Positions 42,506 through 54,900 of a stretch of DNA of 64,000 nucleotides are shown here, piece by piece. Every line of letters begins with the position of its first letter. Positions within the stretch are counted from its first letter, which is position 1. Under the pieces are notes generated by a model that was given only the letters and a program-made list of their open reading frames with translations, was not told the DNA's origin and searched no databases. The DNA comes from Caecitellus pseudoparvulus (lineage: Eukaryota > Bigyra: Bicosoecida): assembly GCA_965644315.1 (NCBI GenBank), contig CBFFRQ010000068.1, forward strand, positions 682,001 through 746,000. The letters run 5' to 3'. Made by a program: the position numbers and the translations under genes.

Positions 42506-44700
42506 ATGGCGGAAGTTGAGGCCGGCGCTGCAGCCAGCTCTGCAGACAAGCCTCAGCTGAGCTTGAACGGTGCGGAGTTCCGCCAGGCAGGTTTCTCGTG
42601 TCCAGGCCACCACACTGACATACACCTCCTCTCTCGCAGTGTTTGAAGAGATTCAGCGTGCTCAGGATCAGAACGGGTTGAGGCATGCGGACTTTGCTCG
42701 GTACAGGTGCGGCACGTGGCGCAGCACGGCACATGCGCCAGCGAGCTCCTGCACGCAAGGTGCGCACCACCCCACTCTGCAGGCAGTATTGTTCCCGCCG
42801 CATTGCCCGCCTTCGACGCCGTGGCGATGTCAAGCTGGTGCAGCGAAGTGGGAAGAAGTTCGCACCTCGCCCTGTCAGCGCCACCAACGCCAAGTGCAGT
42901 GAGGCGCTGCTTTTGCAGCTCATGCTCGCTGAGCGCGCTTGGGGCCACAGCCAGCAGCTGATTGCAGAGGTGGCTGACGTGGGCCCCCGTGCGCAGCACC
43001 ATGCCGTGCGGCGCCTGCGCAAAGCAGTCAAGGAAGCAGCCACCCTGTCTGAGGTGGTGGAGGAGGTGGGGGATGCGCGGAGCCAGTTGGAGGCTCGTGC
43101 GTACTGGAGGCTGCAGGCGGGCTGGCTTGCTGTGGAGGAAGAGATGTGGGACGACGCCTTGAAGCACCTGACCACTGCCAGCCGCCTGCTGCTGCAAGTG
43201 CAAGAGTCTGGCACTTCCCTGCACCAGCGCGCCGTCACGCAGCGCCTGGAGGCCATCACGCCCACATTGCGCTTGTGCGAGTACAGCCTGGACCGCGCAT
43301 TTGGAGCAGGCACTGCACAGGCAGTTCTGCAGGAGCTGGCAGCTGAGGAGGACGCAACCCGCGCCTCCCCAGAGCAGGCCGCAGCCTTGGCTGGCATGCT
43401 GGCTGGGGCGGGCACCACGGCACACTCCACCGCCAGTGCTGCTGACGGCTCGGTGGCTGTCACGTGGGCAGAGACGAGCCACAAGGTCACCCACGGCAAG
43501 TTCTCCTCCACCCTGGACAAGGCAGCCATGTCCCTGGCGGCGTTCCTGGAGGACACCGGCGCCGCCGCAGACTCGGCGTACGTGCAGGCGCTGACTCACC
43601 TGGACGATGCCCGCCGCATCGCGGACAAAGAAGGCTCGGCGCCACAGTGGCAGGCGGCCCTACTTGGCTTGTTGCTCGTGAAGCTGCAGGTGCAGCTGGC
43701 CCATGGCTGCGGCTTGGCCAAGGCGCAGCTGCTTGAGCCCTGTGCGCCAGTGCTTATCGCGCCTGGCCCACACACCGCCGGGGCAACACGGCAGCAAGTG
43801 GAGCGTGCGCGTGCATTGCTGCAGCGCCTGGGTGGGGTGCTCACTGAGCTTGGGACGGCCCTCGCTGGCGCTGGCGCTGGCACCGGTTCGGGGGAGGGCG
43901 CCACTGACCCTGCCCTGCCTGCTGCCCCCGACTCTCTCCTGGCGCTGCACGCAGCCCGGCAAGCAGGCGTCAGCGCTTTGGCCACGGCGTGCACGGCCAT
44001 GGGGTATGTGCACGAAAGTGGGCTGGCGCCCAATGACGCAGTGCTAGCAGCCCAGGCAGATGCGCTGGTTGGGGCTGCGGCACCTGCCCTGTCTGCAGCT
44101 GCGAGCGCCATCGCCAAGGTGTCCGCTGCAGGCGTGGATGGGCTGTGTTCGTTGGTGCCGCAGCACACAGCACAGCTGCTTGTGGCGGCAGAGGGAGCCC
44201 TTCTGAGCTCCACCGCCTTGTCGAGCATGTCTGACGCTGTTGGCAGGCTTGGGCACCTTCACCGTGGGCGCATGGCCCTCACACGGGCGGGCGGCGCGCT
44301 GCCAGCCTCCACTGGCCCTGCACCTGAAGCCCTGCGTGCTGTGGCTGAGCCCGCCTTTGCGAAGGCTGCCTCTGCTCGGGGTCCCCTGCAGCAGTCGCGC
44401 TGTGTGCTGGACTGCCACACTGGCGGGACCCACGCTCAGCCATGGCTGGCGCTGCTGGACAGCGAGGTCCTGGCACACCGCTACGGCCTACCAGCCTTGC
44501 AGCCAGTGCACATGAAGCCCGTGACCTTTGACGTCGCGCACGACTTTGTGCAGCCCCACGACATCTCCCACCGCCTGCCCCAGGCGCAGCCGGGCTCCGC
44601 CGCTGCCGCTGAACAGCCACCGACTCCTGACGCGCCGGCTCCTGCCCCTGCTGAGGCCACCAGCAGCGTGGGTGGCCTGCTCAGCTGGTTCACTGGCTGA
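42506..44700 (+). CDS. SRP68: Signal recognition particle subunit SRP68
   Basis: SRP68 binds SRP RNA with SRP72 in the cytosolic particle that targets ribosomes to the ER. Exons 42506-42569, 42640-42706 and 42783-44700 join in phase to 682 residues. The junctions rebuild the RNA-binding domain: QNGLRHADFARYRQYCSRRI, very close to the animal motif. Then come ERAWGHSQQLIAEV, RLRKAVKEA, and WRLQAGWLAVEEEMWDDALK in the TPR-like part. The C-terminus has FDVAHDFVQPHDISHRLP and ends in a Ser/Gly/Trp tail. The protein is as long as animal SRP68, about 620 plus Ala-rich insertions. Introns are 70 and 76 bp. AATGCA follows the stop at 16 bp. Confidence 0.95.
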
Positions 44701-44715
44701 TGCAGCGAGGCAACA

Positions 44716-44725
44716 GAATGCATTC
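44716..44725. terminator. Palindromic GAATGCATTC between convergent genes
   Basis: It lies in the 40-bp gap between the stops of SRP68 and AlaRS and presents AATGCA to both strands 16-18 bp after each stop. A poly(A)-signal role is inference. Confidence 0.4.
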
Positions 44726-44740
44726 CAAGGCACGCACGCC

Positions 44741-47700
44741 TTACCCCAGGTGCGTGGCGGCATAGGCGTTCGCTGCGGCCAGGGCGGCCTCCGCAGTCGC
44801 ACCATCTGCGAGCTTGCCGTTGGCGCTGGCTGCGTCTGGCTTGCCTCGAGGCTTGCCCGCCCCCAGTGCCTCCGCAGCAGCCCCCGCCCACTCCACGGCA
44901 TTGAAGCCGGCGAAGGCCTCCATCTTAGCGGGGACGACAGTCACGACGCAGAAGTTGCCTGGCTTGCCGCCCACGCCGGGGTTCATCGTGAAGCCAAGGT
45001 ACGGCACCGCACCCTCAGTGACCTTGCCATAGCGCTTCTTGAAGTCCTTCTGCAGGCCCGTGGCGGCCTTGTTGTCAGCCTCGATGAGCGCAGACACCCA
45101 CTTGTCTCCGGCAGCCACGGCAGCATCAATAGCGGCAGTGCCGGCAGCGATGGTGGCCTTGCCTGCCTCGGCAGCAGCAGCCTTGTTACCAGCGGCCACC
45201 TTCTTGCCCAGCTCCGCATGCACGGCGCGCAGCTGCACCTTTCTCCAAGCAGGCATGGTGGTCTCGTCCACCTCCTTGCCCAGGCCCACCAGCTGCCCCT
45301 CCAGCTCCTGCCACGTCAGCGCCTTGGCTGCGCTGTACTTGTCAGCCATGCTCTCGCCGGCGTCCAGGGCGTCTGTGGCAGCATCCTTCGTCAAGGCGAT
45401 GATGCGGCGGATGCCCTTGGAGATGCTGCCCTCCTCGATGATGCAGAAGTCGCCTGCCCCTGCCGTGTTGCTGAGGTGGGTGCCGCCGCAGAACTCGATG
45501 GAGAAGTCGCTCCACGCGCTGTTGGAGGGGTCAGCCAGCATGGCTGGGATCTCCTGCCCGACGCTGATGACTCGGACGGGGTCGGGGTACGTCTCTCCAA
45601 ACACTGCGCGGAGGGAGTGGATGGCGCGCGCCTCCGCCAGGGAGCACAGCTGGGAATACACGGGCATGGCATCAGCCACTTGCCCGCGGACGATGTCCTC
45701 CACAGCCTGCAGCTGCTCGCCTGTCAGGGCGGCGCTGTGCGAGAAGTCAAAGCGCAGCTTGTCTGGCGCCACCTCTGAGCCCTTCTGGTCCACCTCGGGG
45801 CCCAACACCCGGCGCAAGGCGAAGTTCAGCACGTGGGTCATGGTGTGGTTGGGCGCCAGCAAGTCGCGGCGGTCGTAGTCCACGGCAGGCGTGACAGTGT
45901 CGCCGATCTTGACCTCGGCGCCCTCCGCGACGGTGCCGATGTGCAGCACGAAGCCCGCGAAGCTCTGCGCGTTGTTCACGTCCATGACGGACACGGCGAC
46001 CTCCACATCATCTGCGTCGGCATCGGCGTCCTCTGTGGGGGCCGCCACGGCTCCCGCAAGCAGGCGGCCCTGGTCGTACTTCTGCCCTCCGCTCTCAGCG
46101 TAGAAGGAGGTGGTGTCCAGCACCACCCCCACCGTGCCCATGGCCGCAGTAGCGGGCTCACCCGGTGCCAACAGGGTCTCCCCAGTCCAGATTGCCTTCA
46201 CGGTGGCAGTGGGCGCCGCGTGCCAGGTGTACTTGGCATCGTCGTCCGTCGGCGCGATGCCATCTGCAGCCAGGGCGGCAGTTTGCTCTGCCTCCAGCGT
46301 CAGGCGCTGGACGCCAGCCTTGTTGGCTGCTGCAGCAGAGCGGGCCTTTTGCTCCGCCATGGCAGCTTCAAAGCCGGGCGTGTCCACAGTCATGCCCACT
46401 TCCTCAGCCATGACCCCTGTCAAATCCACTGGGAAGCCCATGCTGTCGTACAGGAAGAAGGCATCCTCGCCGGAGATGACGGTGCCACCCTCTGCTGCGA
46501 CCCGTGCATGGATCTTCTTAAAGTGGTTGATGCCTGCCTTGAGGGTGCGAGAGAAAGACGCCTCCTCGTCTTGGATGACGGCCGTCACACGCCCCTGCGC
46601 CTTGCGCAGCTCAGGGAAGGCCTCCCCGAAGTGCTCCACAACGCACGGCACGAGGGCAGCGAAGAAGTGCGGGGGTGCGTTGAGCACCTCCTTGCCCACT
46701 CGCACAGCACGACGCAAGATGCGGCGCAGGACGTACCCTCGCCCTTCCTTGCTGGGGTTGGCGCCGTCAGTGATGGCAAAGGTCAGTGTCCGGATGTGGT
46801 CGGCGATGACGCGGTAGGCGGTGTCCACGCCGCCGACGTCTTCAGCACCCAACTTGCCCTCGTACGCGGGAGCGCCAGTGAGGCGCTGGATCTCGCCAAA
46901 GATCGGCATGAACACGTCCGTGTCGTAGTTGGAGTGCTTGCCCTGCAGAATGCTGGCCAGGCGCTCCAGGCCCATGCCCGTGTCAATGTGCCGTGCTGGC
47001 AGAGGCTTGAGGTCGCCCGACTCCTCCCGGAAGTACTGCATGAACACCAGGTTCCACACCTCAATGAGGGTCGGGTCGTCTGCGTTCACCAGCTCGGGCA
47101 CGCTGCCTCGGCCAAGGCGGTCGTAGTGCAGTTCGCTGCACGGTCCGCAGGGGCCGCTTGCGCCCATCTCCCAGAAGTTGTCCTGTGGGGCGCGAGCAGC
47201 ACACAGTTGTGCATGCGTGGCACTGCCGTGTGGAGCCCCCCACGCGGCCGCACGGAGGCGTGCCGGGCTGGCCAGCCGCCCCCGCCGAACCTCAGAACCA
47301 GAACGGCAGCACTCACCGCTTTCGAGCAGGCAATGACGCGCTCCTCGGGCAGGAACTTGAGCCACAGGTCCCGGGCCTCCGTGTCAGCAGGCACTTGGTC
47401 ATCCCCTTCAAAGTATGTCGCATACAGGCGGTCCTGCGCAGGGCGACGGGGGCAGTGCAGAACGGAGGGCAGGCTCGGCGGCGCGGAATTACTCACCGCC
47501 TCCAGCCCGTACACGTTTGTGAGCAGGTCCCAAGCCCAGGCAATGGCTTCTGCCTTGAAGTAGTCGCCGAAGGACCACGTACCCAGCATCTCAAAGAACG
47601 TGTGGTGGTACGTGTCCTTGCCGACATCCTCCAGGTCGTTGTGCTTGCCGCCAGCACGAATGCACTTCTGGGAGTTGGCAGCACGCTTCCACTCAGCCAT

Positions 47701-47961
47701 GGGGCTGGCGGGGTCCACCTGCCCCGTGAAGATGGGCTTGAACTGGTTCATGCCCGCATTGGCAAAGAGCAGGGTTGGGTCGTTGTGCGGCACGACAGGG
47801 GAGGACTTGACGTGCGTGTGCTCCTTGGCGATGAAGTAGTCCACAAACTGCTGGCGGACCTTGGAGACGGGCCACACGTCCACTCCGCGGGCGCCTGCGC
47901 CTGCGCCTGTGGCAGCCATGCTGGCGAAAGGGCGAATGAAGTGGGTGGCACGGCTCAACAT
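44741..47961 (-). CDS. AARS: Alanyl-tRNA synthetase, probably dual-targeted
   Basis: AlaRS charges tRNA-Ala. Exons 47497-47961, 47317-47433 and 44741-47182 (minus strand) join in phase to 1007 residues. Class II motif 1 is in the [17 protein letters not shown] region, motif 2 in [18 protein letters not shown], and motif 3 near [15 protein letters not shown]. The editing domain has [12 protein letters not shown] and the CGGTH zinc/editing signature, and the C-terminal C-Ala domain ends the protein. Three in-frame Met codons matter. Those at 47976 and 47961 add a basic presequence ([14 protein letters not shown]) suited to mitochondria; that at 47919 (MAATGAG) gives the cytosolic form. Introns are 79 and about 134 bp. 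No other AlaRS is in the window. Confidence 0.96.
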
Positions 47962-48242
47962 GGTCGGGCGCTGCACAGCAGGCCAAAGTGCTGGGGGTGT
48001 GCGGGGAGAGTGAAAAGTGCGCCAGCGGGTTGTGTGCTCGCCGCACCAGACAGGCGGCAGGCGCAGGGAAGAAGGCCAGGCACATCACAACCTCACCCAC
48101 GTGCTGTTGACCCTGGAAATGCACTGACCTGCACACACCACGGACTTGGGCACGAGACTTGCTCACGCCTGCGCTCGTGCAGCCCGCTGCAGCTCGAGAT
48201 CGAGGGGAGCGCTCAACCACGCCAAGCAGGGCTGCCGCCGCC

Positions 48243-51200
48243 ATGTCCTCACAGAAGCCGGTGGCCGTAGACGTCCCCGTGAAAGACCCCGAGAAACCAG
48301 ATGACCCTGCCCCTAAGCCCCCCGCTGAGGCTGGGGAGGACTCCGAAGAGACGCTGGTTGACATGGTGCGTGCCCGCGTCAGTTGGCTGACGTTTCGGTC
48401 TACACCTGAAACGCCAGGCGCCCCCCGGCCAGTCAGTGCTTGTCGCTGCCCCGACACATCCGCAAACACGCTCGCGTGTGCAGACTCAAGAGGATCGGGA
48501 GTTGAAGAGCCGCCTCGAGGCCGCAGTGGAGGCTGCCCTGTCTGGTGACGACGGGGAGCTGGAGGACGCGGTGGACACCCTGCGCAGTGAGATGCAAACT
48601 GCCACCAGCAGCATGACGTCCGTGCCCAAGCCCCTGAAGTTCCTGTCCCCCTTCTACGACAAGCTGAGGGAACTGCACGCTGGCCTGGATGACTTCAACC
48701 CCAACAAGGCCGCCCTGGCAGAGGTGCTGTCTGTGCTGGGCATGGTGAACGGCGCCGTCCGCCGCGATGCCCTGCGCTACTGCCTCTTGGCAGGCACGAC
48801 GGATGTGGGCGCGTGGGGGCATGACTACCTGCGGCACCTGGCCGGGGAAATCGGCGCAACCTTCGACGAGATGACGGCCGCCAACCCAGACGCTGACGTG
48901 TCGGACCTGATGGCCCTTGTGGACGCCATCGTCCCCTATAACATGGAGCATAACGCTGAGGCAGAGGCGGTGGACTTGCTGCTGGAGATGGGCTCCCTGG
49001 TGTCCTTGCCCACCTCTGGCTACATTGACGAGCACAACTACCAGCGTGTCTGCGCCTACCTGCTGCAGTGCGCTGACTACCTGGGCGACGCAGACGAGGT
49101 GTGGGAGGTGCTCGACGTCGCCTTCGTGCTGTACCTGGACCAGTCTGCATTCAACGACGCCCTGCGAGTTGCGCTGCGCCTGGGGGCGAACTCTGGGGCT
49201 GGCATGGTGGAGGGCGGCGAGGCGCTGGAGCGGAGGCAGGTGGTGGCTGAGGTCAAGTGCCGCATCGCGCAGGCCTTCCTCGCGTGCCCTGATGCAGGCA
49301 TGCGGGCGCAGATGGCCCTCACCCTGGCGGCGCACCGTGCTTCGTTTGACTTCTTTGAGGACTTGGCGTGTGCCTCCCACGAAGGGGGCGTGGAGGGCGC
49401 CGTGGCACACGACTGGCAGGAGGCAGCAGACGCCTTCGACGACGAAGAAGCAGAGAAGCTGCAAGGCCTCGCTGGCAACTCCCTGCTTGCAGAGATGTTC
49501 GGGGTGCTGGCGCGGGAGCTGGACGCCCGGGAGCCCAAGACCCCCGAGGACATCTACAAGAGCCACCTTGTGGAGGGCGGCGGCATGGGTGCCGCCGGCA
49601 ACGTGCAGTCTGCGCGCGGCAACCTGGCCTCCACGTACGTCAACGCCTTTGCCAACGCTGGCTTCGGCACGGACAAGCTCGTGACATCTGAAGATGCCTC
49701 CTGGCTGGGGCGCAACAAGGACGACGCCAAGCTCGCCGTCGCCGCCAGCGTCGGCCTCCTGCACGCCTGGAACGAGGACGAGCTGTCGGCAGCAGACAAG
49801 TACCTGCACGCTGCCGATGCTAATGTGCGTGCCGGCGGCTTGCTGGCTCTAGGGTGCATCGGCGCTGCCCTGGCCCCTGAAACCGACCCCGTCCTCGCAG
49901 TCGTCGGCGACTTTGTTGACGTCGCCGCCGAAGGCCGCCCAGCCGCTGACGACAAGCCCGTCACTCCCCGCATGAAGGCGGCAGGCATGCTGTCGCTGGG
50001 CATCGCATACGCTGGCAGTGGCCGCGAGGACGTCGCAGAGTTGCTGTACCCCTACCTGCGAGACAGCGAGAGGTCCATGGACTTGGCAGCCCACGCCGCC
50101 CTGGCGCTGGGCCTGGTTCTGGTCGGCACTGCGTCTGAAGAGGCGGCAGCTGCCGTCATTGACCGCCTCATGGTATCCTCTGCAGCAGAACTGCAGCATG
50201 CCCTGGCAAAGCACATGGTGTTGGGGCTTGGCTTGCTGTTCCTCGGGCAGGGCAGTGCCTTTGAGGCTTCGGCTGAGATGCTGCAGGCCCTTCCGCAAGT
50301 CGCGGCAGACGGGCAGTTTGCCGATGCAGAGGCCCAGCACCTCGCACGCAAGGCGCAACCTTCGACTGAAGACGCCGCTGATGCGTCTGCGACCAAAGAG
50401 GCGGAGGAGGAGGACCGCACCACCATGGTGGCAGTGGACACACCTGCCCACAACCTGGAACGCTTCGCGAGGGTGCTGCTGCGGGCGTGCGCACATGCAG
50501 GCACTGGGAACGTCCTGGAAACGCAGCACTTGCTGCACTTGGTAGCAGAGCATCCCGAGTCGGAAGCGGCAGCCGCAAAGGAGGCAGCGAAGGACACTGG
50601 AGAGGACGTTGATGCTGGGGAGAGCAAAACATCAGGAGCGGCTGCCGCTGGAGCCGGTGCAGCACGGGCCCCCGAAGCTGAGGACTCCACCGAGGAAGCA
50701 AGCGACACCTTCGCACCAACATACGCGTACCAAAGCGCAGCAGTCCTTGGCATTGCCCTTGTGGCCCTCGGCGAAGGCATCTCCGTCGACATGCTGACTC
50801 GCACAGCTGAACACCTCCTGCAGTATGGCGATGCAAGCGTCAAGCGTGGCGTGCCCCTGGCCCTTGCCCTGGCACATGCTAGTGACCCAGCCTTTGGCAT
50901 CGTCGACCTGCTCTCCAAGCTCTCGCACGACGGCGACGCCCTCGTCGCCCAGGGGGCGATCTTTGCGCTGGGCATCGTCGGGGCTGGAACCAATAACTCC
51001 CGCATCGCCGGACTGCTCCGGGCGCTGACTGCATTCTACAGCAAGGACGCGGACAAACTCTTCATGACTCGCATCGCCCAAGGGCTCGTGCACGCTGGGA
51101 AGGGCCTCGTCACCCTGGCACCCCTGCACTCAGACCGACTCCTTATGGCGCCAGCTTCTGTGGGCGCACTGATGGCAGCCTTGGTGGCCGCCATGGACCC

Positions 51201-51531
51201 CTCCGCCACGCTGCATGGGCAGTATCACTATCTGCTCTTTGCCCTCACGCCAGCCCTGCGCCCAAGGTCAGTCATCACTGTGGACACTGAGCTGAAGCCC
51301 GTCAAAGTGGACATCCGCGTCGGGCAAGCCGTAGAGACCGTGGGCCAAGCGGGCCGCCCCAAGCGCATCACAGGCTTCCAAACGCACACATCGCCCGTCC
51401 TCCTTGCAACTGGGGAACGCGCCGAACTAGCAGACACAGACGAGTGGGAGGCCCTCTCCAGCGTTCTGGAGGGAGTCATCATTCTCAGGAAGAAGCAGGC
51501 TTCGCCGCCTTCTGGGGCCGCCAGCTCCTAA
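48243..51531 (+). CDS. RPN1: 26S proteasome regulatory subunit RPN1 (PSMD2)
   Basis: RPN1 is the large base scaffold that binds ubiquitin, UBL shuttle factors and Ubp6/USP14. Exons 48243-48365 and 48484-51531 join in phase to 1056 residues, in line with about 900-1000 for the family. The N-terminus is acidic and Pro/Lys rich. LKSRLEAAVEAALSGD, MTSVPKPLKFLSPFYDKL and the PC-repeat toroid (AAGMLSLGIAYAGSGREDV, AALALGLVLVGTASE, LAKHMVLGLGLLFLG, QGAIFALGIVGAGTNNSRIA) identify it. The conserved ending GFQTHTSPVLLATGERAELA is present. An acidic Ala/Glu insertion interrupts the repeats near residue 730. The 118-bp intron carries GAAACGCCAGGCG at 48408-48420. Its start lies in a divergent pair with AlaRS, a gap of about 280 bp. 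Confidence 0.97.
48408..48420 (+). repeat. GAAACGCCAGGCG variant element
   Basis: It lies in the RPN1 intron. It has one extra G compared with the common form, and an ACGTTTC half-site in inverted orientation precedes it by about 15 bp. Confidence 0.55.
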
Positions 51532-51911
51532 GTTCTGCATTAGATGGCCGTTCTATTCCTAGCAGGCGCCAACAATGCACCGTTTTTGCCATAGCAAGTT
51601 CTGGGTCGGCACCCTTGCAGAAGAGAGACCCCCTTCTGTGAAGACGAGCCTGACCTACGGTTCAACTGGGTGGCGACGGCGTGCATCTTGGCCTTGTCAA
51701 CAATGCATGCTGTCGATGCAGTCCACCCGATAAAAGCCGAAGAAAGCGCAAAGTGTGCTCACTCCACACCCTTGAAGCTGTCCCACGTGAAGTTTGGCGG
51801 TCCTTTTCCAACGACAGCGAAGATCATCGCGATTCAATGCAACTTGCCTGCACCATTCGTGACGCGAGTATGGGGCAAGCTTACGCGTGTCTGCACGATT
51901 GAAAAAAGACG
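51532..51911. other. Intergenic gap RPN1 / Tmc-like gene
   Basis: No gene is supported in 380 bp between two convergent genes. It is visibly poorer in GC than the RPN1 gene. AATGCA at 51574-51579 lies 43 bp after the RPN1 stop. A tRNA-like GGTTCAACT at about 51660 has no supporting stems. Confidence 0.5.
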
Positions 51912-54900
51912 CTATCGTGCAAGCTCTCCAATAAATGTTTGCAGCTCGGGGGAGTGACGGACCATTTGTTGCGGAAGCAGCATGAGCATGTACTCTCGCC
52001 GGAGAAGTTGAAGCTTTACCTGATCAACAGCCAGCCATCGCAGCAGCAAATACAGGCCGCTGACAATCAGTATGTTGACGCTGAATACTAGAGCGCTGCT
52101 GCTGGCGAGAGCAAGGACTGCTTTTTCTCCCTCTGCCTCGTGTGAGTGGAGCACCGCGTGTAGGCCTCCCTGGAGAAGCTCAGCCTTGATGCGCTGCATC
52201 TGAGCAAAGCTTGAGTCTGCCCAGAGGGCTGTTTGATTGAGTCCAAGGGTTGTACCATTCGGAGCAGAATAGCGGGCCAGCACCGAGTCTGCGTGGGAGA
52301 GAAAACTTCGAAGGGCAGCATGCACACCCAGAGTTGCCAACCCCTCGAGGGCACCGGAACTGTTTCCCTGCCGCATTGCTGGACGGTGGTATAGAATGCC
52401 TTCACGCGGTCGGTACCGCTTGGATGACCCTGGTAGGTTCAATGTGGCATCACCAAACCTCAAGCCATCATGAACTCTCCGGAGCTGCAAAGTAGCTCGC
52501 TCCAGATCATCGGCGAGCGCCTGGCGCGATCTATGGCCGACACCCCCGATCATCAGCTCCTGAGCCGCACTCAGTGTCTCTTGTGCAAGAGAGATGCAGT
52601 TTTCCGCTTGATTCAGCTCTGCAGATGTAGATCGCCCATGAGTAAATATTTTCAGGGTCACCAAGTAGCTGGCATGCTGCACTGAAACAAGAAGCCCAAG
52701 GCTGCAAAGTGACACGAATACCAAGCGCCTGGCAGAAGTGCCTTGAAGGAGCACAGACCCTTCACGCCAGCTGCAGCAGCAGTCTGGTCTCCTGCTATTC
52801 TTAGCTTCAAGCGCAAGCGCGTTTTGGTGTTGATCCGTTGGGCCGTCACACGGCTCGCCGCTTCCCGAACCCGAGGCAGTGCCGCACGTTGCTTGTTCGG
52901 GGGCCGGTACCACGCTCCGACAGTGTTTGCGGCGAATCCATGATGGAGGCAGCACCTGAGTTTTTCTTTGCCGAGGTGGTGGGGACTTTAGACCTCTACG
53001 TTGCAGTTGGCCGAAAGTGAGGGGCAGGCTATCGGCTCTCTGTTGGGCATCAAGCTCCCCAGCTGGAGCACAGCGAGGCGGCTGCTCGCTCACTTCGCTC
53101 AAAAGGGTCATGCCTTGATCACATGGACGGGCTTTCGTAGCTACTGGAGGTGAAGGCTGTTTGCTGCTCAGGACTGGCGCCTCTGCCACCACAGAAAGCC
53201 TTGGTGTAGCAACAACAACTTTTGATGAACAACCATTGACTGAAGGGGTTGGAGATCGCCCTGGTGCTTCAGATGGGCAAGAATGCTCAAAAGGGGCTTC
53301 TTCACCGCTGGGTTTGCTTTCTGGTGGCTGAGCTGCACTGCATGCTTCAGTAGGGCAGGAACTTGTCGGAGCGCGCAACGCACTGGACTTTGGTGAAGGC
53401 TTGTCGCAGGGCTCTTCTGGAATCTGAATGGGAGGAGGAAGGAAGGTCTCAGATTCAGCATCATCTGCTTGTAGTGGTGACCTACATCCATCTGTTTCAC
53501 AGAGCTCTGAACGGAGGCAGGGACTTGGGCGTGCCAGGCTCGCGCTGGTCGGCAACGTGACAGTGGTTTGCGGAGATTGCCTCTTGAAGGCAAAGCCAGA
53601 GGCAGTGGGGTCGGAGCCAGAGTGAACGGGAGGGAAATGATGAACGCGACCTGGGGGTATGGGGCCCTCGAAAGCTCTCGGTTCTGATTGAATACGCCTG
53701 GCTGTGAGGCCAGTAGAACGGAGTCCACGGGCTGGCTGCTCGGGTACAGGAGAAAAGCAATGCACCTCAACCCGTTGAAGCTGAGTGACCAACGCCTCAC
53801 CATCGTCCACTGAGCGGTGGCCGAGTCTGTGATACAAAGCTGTCACCCGCTTGTAGCGCTTGTGCAGTGCGATGACCGTTGGCATCTTGATGGCCATGAG
53901 CACAGCATCAACACTCTGGCGTGATGAGTGGACGAGAAGAATGATCGGATACAGCACCCACACTGCAACAAAGACCATGGCCATGAAAGACAGGGCAAGG
54001 ATACACCCTTCCACAACTCCAGTTTGCCAGGCGATCGCGCGATTGTGAGCTTCAAACATCCCTGCCGCACGGTCAAATTCAGTGTGCAGAGTGGTACGCG
54101 CATTCATGAAAATGAACCACCACGCTGGCTGTGAGTGGGCTGCCTTCAATTGCATCATTGTCATGCGGCTCACTTCGACACCGCTGGCAATCAGCGCGTG
54201 CCCCAGGTCCCACAAACCCAAGCTGCTGTTCTTCACTTGGCTTGTGCCTGGCAAGAGCTCCTGCACTGCTCTGTGCGGGCTTGCATAGAGCTGGTCAATG
54301 TCATCAAAGTGCTGGCCATTAAAGTACAAGTCAGTGTGGACATCAGACAGCTGTTGCATCTCTCTGAACATGGCAGCTTGCAGCAGTGCGAGAGTGGCAT
54401 TGTCGTCTGCGAGCGCCGCCAACTGCAGACCACGCGCGTGGTAGTAGCTTGCCCCAACCGCCTCACGGCATGCTCCGACTGCCTTCATGGTTGTCAGAGA
54501 AGACTGAAAAGTCATCCACTCAAAGTGAGACACCAGGAACATGGCGAGCGCGAGGCAAGCCAGGGTAACAGCAGAGAGGCGGAACCACCCCATGATGCGG
54601 TGTGCTTGCCCAAGTTCATGATGCTTGAACACCAACTGCTCCTTCGGGAACGGCGTTGCTTTTCCGCTCGCTCCGAAGGAGTGATCCTCCATTCCTTGAC
54701 TTCGGCGGGACATGTTTGTCAGTGTGCGAGTCACATGGGAACCACCACGAACACTTTGGCCATCTTCGGCCAGCTCTGCCATGTCCTCCACACGCTGACG
54801 CACCGCCACAGCCGCAGGGTAGTCGTTCACCACATGCTGCAGGAACAACGCGTAGTGACGCAGCAGCTGCTGGCTGGTGGGGAACTTCGACAGCGCCCGC

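Noticed and set aside
45833-47563. 576-codon open frame on the plus strand
   Set aside because: It is antisense to AlaRS and has no recognisable domain; it reflects the codon bias of the real gene.
48433-49809. 458-codon open frame on the minus strand
   Set aside because: It is antisense to RPN1, His/Gln/Val-rich and without motifs.
51650-51680. GGTTCAACT sequence resembling a tRNA B box
   Set aside because: The flanking bases do not form a T-stem and no A box lies at the right distance.
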